Source: Bryobacterales bacterium (lineage in GTDB: Bacteria; Acidobacteriota; Terriglobia; Bryobacterales; Bryobacteraceae). Taken from it: a stretch of 13,922 nucleotides of DNA. Of the stretch, positions 6,405 through 13,201 are shown piece after piece. The stretch is taken from the NCBI GenBank assembly GCA_016713735.1, contig JADJOP010000025.1, positions 1-13,922 of the forward strand, written 5' to 3'. The number at the start of each line of letters is the position of its first letter. Within the stretch, counting starts at the first letter, position 1. The position numbers and the translations under genes are program-made. Below the pieces are notes generated by a model. That model had not been told where the DNA came from and ran no database searches. It worked only from the letters and a program-made list of their open reading frames with translations.

Positions 6405-7751
6405 CTACACAGCCCGCTTTGTCAGCAGTTTTGTCAGCGAGGAGCCTTTTTTGCTGGGGCTGCTCGCTGACAAGACGTCAGTGGCGAGCGGCACGATTTC
6501 GAGCGGCGCACGGGCCTTGCGATAGGCGCTTGCGAACAGCTGATCCATGGCGTGAGCGGAGCTTTGATCGGCGCCGGGAAAGAGATGGCCGTAGGTGTCC
6601 ATGGTCAGCTTGATCGAGGAGTGACCCAGGCGTTCGGCGATCAGTTTGGGGTGCTTGCCTTCGGCGATGAGGAGCGAGGCGTGGGTGTGGCGGAGGTCGT
6701 AGAGGCGGACCTTGGGGAGGCCGATCGAGGCGAGGAGCGCGTGGAAGCGGGAGAGGGTGTTGCGCTCGTCGAGGGGCGTGCCTTTGTGCGAGGGGAAGAC
6801 GAGGTCGTGCTCTCGCCAATCGTCTCCGGCGAGCAGGCGCATCTCCTCGTTCTTGTGGCGCTGTTGTTCGAGGAGGGGCTTGAGGAAGGCAGGATAGTCG
6901 AGCGTGCGTTGGCCACCGCTCGACTTCGTGGGCGCGAACGACCAGCGGGGGCCTGCCTCACCTTTGCGCGGCCTTGTGCGCGCCACGGCTCGCTGCACCC
7001 GCATGCGGCACGAGGCAAGATCCAGATCGGCCCATTTCAGGCCGTACATCTCCTCTGGCCGGAGACCTGTCGTCAGGGCCATTGCGTAGAAGACGTTCTG
7101 CCAATGGTGCTGGGTCTCATTGAGTAAGCGGCCTGCCTGCTCGGGCGTTAACGCGAGCATGCGTTGGCGGCGCCTTGACAGGCTGTGACGATCGACATGC
7201 TTTGCGGTGCGGTTCTTCTGGGAGGCGGGGTTCTGGCTGATGTAGCCCCACTCGACGGCGAACTGCAGTGCGCGCCTGAGAACCGACTGTGAGTAGACGA
7301 CGGAGCGCTCCAAGCCGCGGGTGCGGAGGGCTTGCAGCCATTCATCGACCACGCGTGTTGTGAGTTCGGACAGGTGCAGGTCGCCGAGGATGCGGCCATG
7401 GGAGATCGCCTGGGCGGAGATGTTCTTTTCGATCAGGTAGCGGTAGTCCTGCCATGTCCTCGGGCTCACTGGGGCGGCGCCGGTGGTTGGCTTGATGTGT
7501 TCCAGGTATTCGGAGAGGAATGCGCGAAGAGGTGGGGAGTCTGGCGGCGGCGCTGGGCTTGGCGATGGGCTGGACGTTGGGCCTGGAACAAGGCTTGGTG
7601 CGGTGCTTGGTTGCCGCAGCGCTGCCAGGGCGGCGTCCTTGGCTTCCTTGGCTGACTTGCGTGTGATCCGCTGGCGCTTGCCTGTCGCGTCAGGGGGCAG
7701 GTCAACGGCGAAGTAGGTTTGGCCACCGCGTTTGATCTTGAACGTGCGCAT
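6405..7751 (-). CDS. int: Tyrosine-recombinase integrase
   Basis: 448 residues from ATG 7751 (AGGA six bases upstream, 8 bp after the excisionase stop). Residues 1-45 form an AP2-like arm-binding domain (GGQTYFAVDLPPDATGKRQR). Residues 48-74 are a Pro/Ser-rich linker (PSTAPSLVPGPTSSPSPSPA). Residues 75-180 are the SAM-like core-binding domain. The catalytic domain follows from about 200. Catalytic residues visible are R231 (TTGLRPEE), K276 (APTKSSGG), Y351-x-x-R354 (LYDLRHTH, with Tyr in place of the first His as in many phage integrases), H377 (LGHSS) and the nucleophile Y387 (DTYGHLFP). It catalyses integration and excision of the element at the neighbouring tRNA-Thr. The frame is intact, unlike many genes here. 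The extreme 3' end of the gene encodes a strong hairpin and repeats. Confidence 0.93.
   Translation of the reverse strand: MRTFKIKRGGQTYFAVDLPPDATGKRQRITRKSAKEAKDAALAALRQPSTAPSLVPGPTSSPSPSPAPPPDSPPLRAFLSEYLEHIKPTTGAAPVSPRTWQDYRYLIEKNISAQAISHGRILGDLHLSELTTRVVDEWLQALRTRGLERSVVYSQSVLRRALQFAVEWGYISQNPASQKNRTAKHVDRHSLSRRRQRMLALTPEQAGRLLNETQHHWQNVFYAMALTTGLRPEEMYGLKWADLDLASCRMRVQRAVARTRPRKGEAGPRWSFAPTKSSGGQRTLDYPAFLKPLLEQQRHKNEEMRLLAGDDWREHDLVFPSHKGTPLDERNTLSRFHALLASIGLPKVRLYDLRHTHASLLIAEGKHPKLIAERLGHSSIKLTMDTYGHLFPGADQSSAHAMDQLFASAYRKARAPLEIVPLATDVLSASSPSKKGSSLTKLLTKRAV
6411..6428. repeat. 18-bp direct repeat, copy 1 (3' end of int)
   Basis: AGCCCGCTTTGTCAGCAG; 17 of 18 bases match copy 2 at 7762-7779. 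It lies in the last codons of the integrase gene. Confidence 0.6.
6431..6473. repeat. Long inverted repeat at the 3' end of int
   Basis: TTGTCAGCGAG (6431-6441) and CTCGCTGACAA (6463-6473) are perfect 11-bp arms. After a single G-G mismatch, AGCC (6443-6446) pairs with GGCT (6458-6461), leaving an 11-base loop. The arms carry the same TTGTCAGC core as the 18-bp direct repeats. Candidate roles are integrase arm sites or an mRNA 3' structure. Confidence 0.6.
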
Positions 7752-7759
7752 GCCACATC

Positions 7760-8032
7760 CTAGCCGGCTTTGTCAGCAGCGGAATCAGCAGGTAGGGGGA
7801 GTTTTTCCTGCCCGGACAGCCACTGGAGGATGGAGTGTTGACGGAAGCGGAGGGACCCGGCGATGCGGATGTGGGGTAGTTGGTTCTGCTCCACCATTCG
7901 GTAGACGGTGGATTTGCTAAGGGAGAGCAGGCTGCAGACTTCTCGAACGCGAAGTAGGCGACCCTGGTGCGGCGTCGAATCGAGTTCCGCGCTGACCGCA
8001 TCTGGCGTATCTATGATGGCTGCGGTCTTCAT
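7760..8032 (-). CDS. Excisionase-family HTH protein (Xis)
   Basis: 90 residues from ATG 8032. Residues 28-75 form a MerR/HTH_17-type winged helix of the excisionase family: RVREVCSLLSLSKSTVYRMV, then EQNQLPHIRIAGSLRFRQHS and ILQWL. Such proteins bend DNA at the attachment site to direct the integrase towards excision, and some also repress. The start overlaps the stop of the XRE gene by ATGA (8029-8032), and the stop lies 8 bp before the integrase start, so the three genes form one operon with translational coupling. The product must be local to the element. No key residue appears to be missing. Confidence 0.88.
   Translation of the reverse strand: MKTAAIIDTPDAVSAELDSTPHQGRLLRVREVCSLLSLSKSTVYRMVEQNQLPHIRIAGSLRFRQHSILQWLSGQEKLPLPADSAADKAG
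7762..7779. repeat. 18-bp direct repeat, copy 2 (3' end of xis)
   Basis: AGCCGGCTTTGTCAGCAG; one mismatch to copy 1 at 6411-6428. It spans the last codons of the excisionase gene and ends up just upstream of int. The two copies are read in different frames, so the similarity is not due to shared protein sequence. Confidence 0.6.
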
Positions 8033-8619
8033 GAGCCTTCTCCTTGGGCTGGATCTTCCCGAGCGGGTTGGGAGGCGGTCGGTTCTCGTCCCACGTCGTA
8101 GCTGACAGATCGCCCGTCGATGAGGCCGATTGTGAGAGTCTTGGCGAAACCAAGGCTGATCATGCTCATCACGTTCGAAAGGGCGAATTGGGTTTCAATC
8201 GGGAATCGCTGAAACGGGTTCAGCGCGTCGAAGGCCAAGTAGGGCCTTGGGTGGAAGAGGGGAGCCATGGCCGTCATCGCAGTCAGCTCTTTGGCGGAGA
8301 TGGGCACCCCACGAGGCTGGCTTTGCGATTTCAAAATCGCCTCCAGGTCGACCTTGACATCCCTGAAGCGCTCCTGGGCGGCACGGGAGAGGAACTGATC
8401 GTACTCGGGTGAGTTCTGATCTAGCCGCAGATGCTGAGCGAGGCTGACCACGAACGGATAAACCTCCGGCGGCCTTTTATGGCCATTTTCGATCTGGCTT
8501 AGGCTGCTGAGATTAACGCCGCAAGCCTCGGAGAGTTCCTGGAGCCCGATGTTGAGCGCGCGTCGTCTGGCACGCAGCAGTTCCCCGAAGGTGGGGCTGG
8601 AATCGACGCTGGCGTCCAT
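8029..8619 (-). CDS. XRE-family transcriptional regulator
   Basis: 196 residues from ATG 8619. An N-terminal Cro/CI-type helix-turn-helix lies at about 10-65 (FGELLRARRRALNIGLQELS, then EACGVNLSSLSQIENGHKRP). The rest (about 70-196) has no domain I recognise. It includes a hydrophobic, Met-rich stretch (AKELTAMTAMAPLFHPRPYL) and could be a dimerisation or signal-sensing part. It is the first gene of the regulator-xis-int operon and ends with an ATGA overlap on xis. The promoter at 8653-8626 and a palindrome at 8641-8661 overlap, which suggests that this protein represses its own operon and so keeps the element quiet. The start is supported by the promoter position, which implies a leaderless message. 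Confidence 0.87.
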   Translation of the reverse strand: MDASVDSSPTFGELLRARRRALNIGLQELSEACGVNLSSLSQIENGHKRPPEVYPFVVSLAQHLRLDQNSPEYDQFLSRAAQERFRDVKVDLEAILKSQSQPRGVPISAKELTAMTAMAPLFHPRPYLAFDALNPFQRFPIETQFALSNVMSMISLGFAKTLTIGLIDGRSVSYDVGREPTASQPAREDPAQGEGS

Positions 8620-8625
8620 GGAGCT

Positions 8626-8653
8626 ATTCTCACATGCAAAATTTCCTTGTCAA
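8626..8653 (-). promoter_or_regulatory. Promoter of the regulator-xis-int operon (leaderless)
   Basis: On the minus strand a perfect -35 TTGACA (8653-8648) and a -10 GAGAAT (8631-8626) are separated by 16 bases. Only six bases lie between the -10 and ATG 8619, so transcription should begin at or beside the A of the start codon. Confidence 0.6.
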
Positions 8654-8661
8654 CAGGAAAT
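8641..8661. promoter_or_regulatory. Palindromic operator overlapping the -35 box
   Basis: Perfect 7-bp arms ATTTCCT (8641-8647) and AGGAAAT (8655-8661) surround TGTCAAC, which contains the -35 box. Position and symmetry fit the binding site of a dimeric XRE repressor acting on its own promoter. Confidence 0.55.
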
Positions 8662-8826
8662 CGATAGCCTCGGGCACGGGGGATCCGATGCGGGGGCATT
8701 GGAAGCGACACGGGGACGGGGAGATGCCGGGAGGTTTGGCGCGCTTCTGGCCGGTTCAGCACGGGTGGATGGGTCGCTGACCAGGGGATGGCTGGCTTCT
8801 CGAGCGGATGTAGAGGGACATGTGGC

Positions 8827-8854
8827 CTCACCACACGAGGAGGTGAGCATGTAA
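8827..8854 (+). promoter_or_regulatory. Strong Shine-Dalgarno leading to an ATG-TAA minimal ORF
   Basis: AGGAGG (8838-8843) is followed, after five bases, by ATG (8849-8851) and immediately TAA (8852-8854). CTCACC (8827-8832) can pair with GGTGAG (8842-8847), partly masking the ribosome site. It may be the start of a destroyed gene or a start-stop leader element. Confidence 0.35.
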
Positions 8855-8856
8855 AT

Positions 8857-8885
8857 ACCTAATACTATATCTATAGCTACTAGGT
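8857..8885. repeat. AT-rich imperfect palindrome
   Basis: ACCTAATACTATA at the left and TATAGCTACTAGGT at the right pair imperfectly (outer five bases exact, ACCTA/TAGGT). The patch is strikingly AT-rich compared with its surroundings. Confidence 0.4.
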
Positions 8886-8899
8886 GGAAAATTAGGTCC

Positions 8900-8998
8900 G
8901 TGAGCACGACAGGAAGCAGCCAGGAGGCAGACTTGGCGGTCGGGCTGCTCAGACGGCAGAGGGAACAAGGCAAGCTGAATGAACTGGATGCCGCGTAG
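8900..8998 (+). CDS. Possible small ORF, 32 residues
   Basis: GTG 8900 to TAG 8996-8998 encodes VSTTGSSQEADLAVGLLRRQ, then REQGKLNELDAA. The product is hydrophilic and charged, with a helix-like second half. The ribosome site is weak (AGG, three bases away). It lies just downstream of the AT-rich patch, which could serve as a promoter. I do not recognise it, and it may be chance. Confidence 0.22.
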   Translation: MSTTGSSQEADLAVGLLRRQREQGKLNELDAA

Positions 8999-9035
8999 GG
9001 TACGAGCGGCCCGAACCCGGAATTGCCGGGCGCAT

Positions 9036-9050
9036 CGTGCGTTCCGCACG
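9036..9050. other. Tight hairpin
   Basis: CGTGCG-TTC-CGCACG, a perfect 6-bp stem with a 3-base loop. No T-run follows. The role is unknown. Confidence 0.3.
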
Positions 9051-9171
9051 TCCTGGTAGTAGAAACCCCCTTGAGGCCATTTCTCCCGGTGGAGCCGCCG
9101 GCTCGAAGGGTGCACACTATCGTTTCGAAAATGCGGGCCGGAAAGCCGTGCGCTCTGTGCGATCATCTGTC

Positions 9172-9507
9172 GGGCGACACCGCCGCACCCGCATGTTTGT
9201 TCTCACCCTCGGCTACAGCCGCAAGGCCGTGCGCCTGCTCACCTTCCAATCCAGCACGCGCGTACGGGCCGAACTCCCCGAGCAAGCCTTCCGCCGCCTG
9301 GGTGGCGCCACTCGCACCGTGGTGCTCGACAATCTCCGCGAAGGCATCTTGAAGCCCGACATCTACGATCCGGCGCTCAACCCGCTCTACCGCGACATGC
9401 TCGCCCACTACGGCGCCATCGCCCTGCCATGCCGCGTCCACGACCCGGATCGCAAGGGCAAGGTCGAGCGCAGCGTCGGCCACGCCAAGAACACTCCACT
9501 CAAGGGT
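9172..9507 (+). pseudogene. IS21-family transposase (IstA) fragment
   Basis: One frame encodes GRHRRTRMFVLTLGYSRKAV, RLLTFQSSTRVRAELPEQAF, RRLGGATRTVVLDNLREGIL, KPDIYDPALNPLYRDMLAHY and GAIALPCRVHDPDRKGKVER. This is the middle and end of the DDE integrase core of IstA, including the second Asp (VVLDNL) and the catalytic Glu (KGKVER). Roughly 110 of about 500 residues remain. Upstream of 9172 the N-terminal HTH and first Asp are absent. After HAKNTPLKG (to 9507) the frame continues but the family resemblance stops. No istB partner or terminal inverted repeats are visible, so the element is dead. It sits between the tRNA-inserted module and the surface-protein genes, and may mark a rearrangement point. 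Confidence 0.85.
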
Positions 9508-9811
9508 GTCACGAATCCCGAACTTATGCTGCAAGCACACAATGTCGACATTGCTGATGCTGTAATAATCGGTCGCGCGCAGACACGAAGACAATTCCTG
9601 CTCCTCAATATCAAACCGCACCGGCGCCGAATAGTCTTACCCGCCATGGACTTCGCTCACCGAGTCGCCAAAACACTGGCGGTGCGGATGCGCGGCCGCT
9701 ACCGCCACCAGAATGTCGGAGTTAGTTGTATTGAGGCCAATTTTGTCCGGCAGTATTTGCGCGCAGATGTTCCCCCCGCGAATGCGATCCTACGGACTTC
9801 GGGCGTCTCTT
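9508..9811. other. Stretch without a recognisable gene
   Basis: This runs from the sharp end of the transposase fragment to the stop of the sortase gene. The plus frame continuing the transposase has no family resemblance. A minus frame gives NICAQILPDKIGLNTTNSDI with LVAVA (about 9775-9695), protein-like in feel, but it has a stop close upstream and no start; it may be a fragment. Nothing else is seen. Confidence 0.45.
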
Positions 9812-10429
9812 TCACATCACCCGTTCGGCGCGGACGATGAACCTCTCCGGCGCCGAACCAACGAAGTAGAACGGGTAACAAGTGACCAGTGTCAGCACTT
9901 CGTTCGCCGTCGGATTCAGAACGGAAACCTCGGTTGGCGCCACCACCCGCATCGAAACCACGCGGTAGCGAAACTCCCCGCGCAGCGTCGTCAACGTGAT
10001 CACATCCTCTTTCGCGATGTCCTTCAGCGGCCGGAAGAAACTGTCGCGATGTCCGGCGATGCCGATATTGCCCGGCTCCCCAGGAAAACCCGTACGCGGA
10101 ATGTGGCCCGTAGCACGTCGCAGCGTTTTTCTGTCCGTGTTTTCGAAGACAATCGCCGAAAGGCCCAAGCGCTGGACTTGTAGGCGGCCAATCAGGCCGT
10201 CGGCCCCGATGGCGGGTGGCAGCGCCACCGGTTGCTCGGAAGCGCTGCGCCCGGCACGCTCGCTGCCCAATCTGCGCTCCAGTTCCTCGCTTGCCCGTTG
10301 TTGAAAGAGCCAGGAGTCGATCAAGACAAAACCGCAATACCCCAAAGCAAGCAGGCCCCCCGCAAACAGCGCGCGTTGGGCCCAACGGAGGAATTGGAGC
10401 AAGCTTCGCTTGTTGGCCACGAGCTTCAT
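9812..10429 (-). CDS. Class D sortase
   Basis: 205 residues from ATG 10429. One N-terminal transmembrane helix lies at about 20-38 (ALFAGGLLALGYCGFVLID), a linker at 40-75, then the sortase beta-barrel. The catalytic set is complete: His127 (NIGIAGHRDSFFRP), Cys184 (LTLVTCYPF) and Arg196 (GSAPERFIVRAE). Sortases cut an LPxTG-like signal and join the protein to an amine acceptor. In Gram-negative acidobacteria the acceptor is not established. The start overlaps the VWFA gene stop by ATGA, so the two are translationally coupled. A tailed candidate substrate is encoded at 13202-13922 on the same strand. It is the last gene of the cluster; no terminator was recognised after it. Confidence 0.9.
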   Translation of the reverse strand: MKLVANKRSLLQFLRWAQRALFAGGLLALGYCGFVLIDSWLFQQRASEELERRLGSERAGRSASEQPVALPPAIGADGLIGRLQVQRLGLSAIVFENTDRKTLRRATGHIPRTGFPGEPGNIGIAGHRDSFFRPLKDIAKEDVITLTTLRGEFRYRVVSMRVVAPTEVSVLNPTANEVLTLVTCYPFYFVGSAPERFIVRAERVM

Positions 10430-11385
10430 CGTGCGCCTTGCCGCACTGGCGCGCCGGCGATGTAGCCTGCCCGCGCGCGGACGTGCAGCTTGCCTCGTCC
10501 CTCCGGGCGTGCGGTGACGCGAATCTTGCGGTACACCCCCGGTCCCTTCATGCTGTGGCTGACATACCCCAGGCTGTACTGGTTGCGGATGTCGCGCGCG
10601 ATGCCTTCACAGATCGAGACAACTTCCGTGGCTTCACCGGGAATAAACGACTCACCGCCCGTTTCACGCGCAAGCCGGCGAAGCACACCCGAATTCCTAT
10701 CCGGATCATCCGGCGTGAAAATGCCGATCGTGTAAATCAGCGCACTCGATCGCCCGGCCAGTTCCAGAACCTCGGCCAGGGTGCGCGCGCTCACGTTATC
10801 GCCGCCATCGCTGATGATGATGATGACTTTTTTCTCTCGTCCCCCCGCCGGCAACTGTTCCAGCGCCAGCACCGCCGCGTCGTAGAGCGCGGTCTGCCCT
10901 GTAAGGGGCGCCCTCAATATGGCCGCCTCCAACGCCTCCGGCCGGTTCGTCAGCCGGATTTCCGGCGGGAGTCCCAGTGTCGCCTTTTCATTGAAGTTGA
11001 CGACAAACATCTGGTCCTCCGGCTTGATCGACCGCGCGAAGCTGCGCGCGGCGGCGATCACCTCGGCCAGTTTGCTGCGCATGCTGCCGCTATGGTCCAC
11101 GACAAGCCCCACCGTGACAGGAATATCCTCGTGGCTGAAGAGGCGGACCTTTTGGCGCACCCCGTCTTCGCTCACCTCGAAATTCTGCTCGCTCAAATCC
11201 CCGGCAAACTGGTCATCCCCATCGCGCACGGTGACGTACAACTGCACCAGATCGACATGCACAGAAACCTCGTAGGGGCGCAAAACCTTGGCTTCCCCGT
11301 CGGGCGTGGCCTGCGGCGCGGCCTCACCGAGGATGGCGGGCAGAGCCAGCAGGGGAAGAGCCAGAATCGAGATGGCGCGAACCAT
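10426..11385 (-). CDS. Secreted VWFA-related domain protein (acidobacterial type)
   Basis: 319 residues from ATG 11385, chosen because GGAG (11396-11393) lies seven bases upstream and the protein then starts with a clean signal peptide (MVRAISILALPLLALPAILG). Residues 40-85 are the segment typical of the acidobacterial VWFA-related family (VHVDLVQLYVTVRDGDDQFA, then LSEQNFEVSEDG). The VWA fold follows with a complete metal site: DHSGS at 97-101, Thr near 162-165 (LTGQTALYDA), and IIISDGGDN around 190-196. C-terminal beta strands (YRKIRVTARPEGRGKLHVRA) end the protein; there is no LPxTG or membrane tail. Such proteins bind ligands through the metal site, and the partner here is unknown. The Shine-Dalgarno directly abuts the malic enzyme stop (TAA 11399-11397), and its own stop overlaps the sortase start, so the three are likely one transcript. 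Confidence 0.88.
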   Translation of the reverse strand: MVRAISILALPLLALPAILGEAAPQATPDGEAKVLRPYEVSVHVDLVQLYVTVRDGDDQFAGDLSEQNFEVSEDGVRQKVRLFSHEDIPVTVGLVVDHSGSMRSKLAEVIAAARSFARSIKPEDQMFVVNFNEKATLGLPPEIRLTNRPEALEAAILRAPLTGQTALYDAAVLALEQLPAGGREKKVIIIISDGGDNVSARTLAEVLELAGRSSALIYTIGIFTPDDPDRNSGVLRRLARETGGESFIPGEATEVVSICEGIARDIRNQYSLGYVSHSMKGPGVYRKIRVTARPEGRGKLHVRARAGYIAGAPVRQGAR

Positions 11386-11396
11386 GCGCGAACTCC

Positions 11397-13089
11397 TTAG
11401 CACGCCTGAACCGGGCGGTATTCCGGTTGCCACATCGCGTCCTGAACCTGCTGCACGATGTCGTCCAGCCTGGCCCTGGCTAAGCCCTCTGCTTCGGCGG
11501 CCTCCGCCACGGCCGCCGCCACCGTCATCGAGATGGTCCGCAAATCGTCCACCTGCGGCAACAGCGACGCGCCCGGCTGGCGCACAGTCACCATGCTCGA
11601 AACGGCGTTGGCCGCCGCGGCGAACATGCCATCGCTGATCTTGCTGGCTTGGGAAACGATGGCGCCGAGCGCCAGCCCAGGGTAGAGCATGGCGTTGTTC
11701 ACCTGAGCCACCACGTAGGTGACGCCTTTGTAAGTGATCGGCGCGAACGCCCCGCCCGTGGCGATCAAGGCGCGCCCATCGGTCCAGGTGAGAAGATCGG
11801 CAGGGTTGGCCTCAGATCGCGCCGCCGGGTTGGACAGCGCGAAAATGATCGGCCGTGCCGTGTTCGCCGCCATCTCGCGAACGATCGCTTCGGTGAAACT
11901 GCCGGCGTCGGTGGAGGCGCCAATCAGAATGGTGGGCTTCACCCGGTGCACCACCTCCGCCAGCGTCACGCTATCTCCGGCCCCCGCCCGCTTCCAGCCG
12001 CTGCCTTCCGTGGCCGGCCGCGCGTAGGCCCTCTGGTGCTGGCCCAGGCTGCCGTCCATGGAGGAGGTGAGCAGGCCCGGCCGGTCCACACACCAGAAGC
12101 GCCCGCCGCATCCTCTGGATAGCCTTGCGCACCATCGCGTCGCGCAACTGATCGGCGATCCCCACCCCCGCCGTGCCCGCGCCATGGATGACAATTCGCT
12201 GATTGCGGAGCGGCGTGCCGCAGGCGCGCACGGCTGAGATCACCGCAGCCAGCGTGATCGCGCCGGTGCCCTGCATGTCGTCATTGAACGTGCAGATCCG
12301 GCCGCGATACCTCTCCAGAATGCGCCGCCCGTTCTCCGGCGCGAAGTCCTCCCATTGCAGCAGCGCCTTGGGAAGAGCTTCGTCACCACCTTCACATAGG
12401 TGTCGATGAACTCGTCGTAGCGCTCGCCGCGAACGCGGGCGTGCCGGTTGCCGATGTACATCGGATCATTCAGCAGGCTTTCCCGGTTGGTGCCCACATC
12501 CAGCATCACCGGAATCACTCGCGTCGGGTCCACGCCGCCCGCCGCCGTGTAGATGGCCAGCTTGCCGATCGAAACCTCAATGCCGCCCACACCCCAGTCG
12601 CCAATGCCCAGAATCTGCTCGGCGTCCGTGGCTAGTATCAAATCGATTTCGCCCGGGCCGGCGCCCAGGTTGGCAAACGCCTCTTCAATCTTGTCGGCGG
12701 GGTCGATTGACAGGTCGACACCGCGCGGCGGCCGGCATTCATGATGGTATTGCTCCATCGCCAGGCCCACCGTCAAATCGTTCACAATCGGAATCATCTC
12801 GCGCAGATGCTCGGTGAACAGCCGGTAGAAGAGCACCCGTTGCGGTCATGCAGCGCAGTGAGGTAGATGTTTGCTGAGCGCATCCGGCAGCCGTTCATAT
12901 TGGAAGTAGGCGCGTTTCACTTGCGTGCTCAGCGTGCTGATCCGGGCGGCAGCAACCCGGTCAGTCCCAGCGCACTCCGCTCTTCGGCCGTGAACGCCGT
13001 TCCTTTGTTGAGCAGAGGCGAATTGAGCAGGGCAAGCCCGCGCGCCTTGGTTTCCCAGTGGCCATCTTTGTTTGGCCGATGCTCGTCAT
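11397..13089 (-). pseudogene. NAD-type malic enzyme, split by several frameshifts
   Basis: Pieces in different frames line up as one malic enzyme of about 560 codons, the normal size. In order they are: ARGLALLNSPLLNKGTAFTA with EERSALGLTGLLPP; ISTLSTQVKRAYFQYERLPD; LFYRLFTEHLREMIPIV; ILGIGDWGVGGIEVSIGKLA; VMLDVGTNRESLLNDPMYIG; LLQWEDFAPENG; FNDDMQGTGAITLAAV; the Rossmann motif VIHGAGTAGVGIAD; FWCVDRPGLLTSS; and FALSNPAARSEANPADLLTW. The stop is TAA 11397-11399. Breaks lie near 12949, 12868, 12836-12838, 12373 and 12085-12105. Most are repaired by adding one base, several in C/G runs. The start is unclear: ATG 13089 also needs a frame change near 13075. The enzyme would convert malate to pyruvate and CO2. 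The usual catalytic Tyr in 'PIVYxPTVG' reads Asn (PIVNDLTVG, codon 12782-12780). It lies immediately before the VWFA and sortase genes. Confidence 0.82.
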
Positions 13090-13201
13090 CGGAGCCAGGA
13101 GGGAATAATTCTTTGCCGCATGTCGCCGCCTCTCTACCCTGATTCGCCCCGCGCGGCGTACTGGAAGCAATGCGCCGCGCGGCAGGATCCACAATTGGCG
13201 G

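Larger units (their letters stand above)
6360..8661 (-). mobile_element. Integration module of a tRNA-Thr-inserted element (left end)
   Basis: The arrangement tRNA 3' end, integrase reading towards it, excisionase, XRE regulator is the standard end of a genomic island, satellite or integrative element using a tRNA att site. The left border should fall inside the tRNA 3' half. I searched by eye for a second copy of the tRNA 3' segment (GGTTCGATTCCGGCGGGTGG) up to 13922 and found none. The right border is therefore either outside the window or has been lost, and the end given here is only the end of the recognisable module. No conjugation, replication or capsid genes are visible. Confidence 0.65.
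8662..9171. other. Mostly non-coding stretch between regulator and transposase fragment
   Basis: No convincing long gene is found on either strand; the frames present have no motif and Arg/Ser/Pro-rich composition. Items noted separately are a Shine-Dalgarno on ATG-TAA (8838-8854), an AT-rich palindromic patch (8857-8885), a possible 32-residue ORF (8900-8998) and a tight hairpin (9036-9050). The right end of the tRNA-inserted element could lie in here. Confidence 0.5.

Noticed and set aside
8747..8772. Possible attR: GGCCGGTTCAGCACGGGTGG resembling the tRNA 3' end
   Set aside because: Too many mismatches and gaps in the T-arm region to count as a duplicated att core.
9090..9112. Inverted resemblance to the tRNA 3' end (GGTGGAGCCGCCGGCTCGAA)
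   Set aside because: Wrong orientation for an att direct repeat and lacking three to four bases; probably chance.
9163..9621. Minus-strand 152-codon frame
   Set aside because: It is antisense to the clear IS21 transposase fragment and shows no family pattern.
10216..11400. 394-codon plus-strand frame opposite the VWFA gene
   Set aside because: Arg/His-rich shadow; the opposite strand has a complete VWA metal site and signal peptide.
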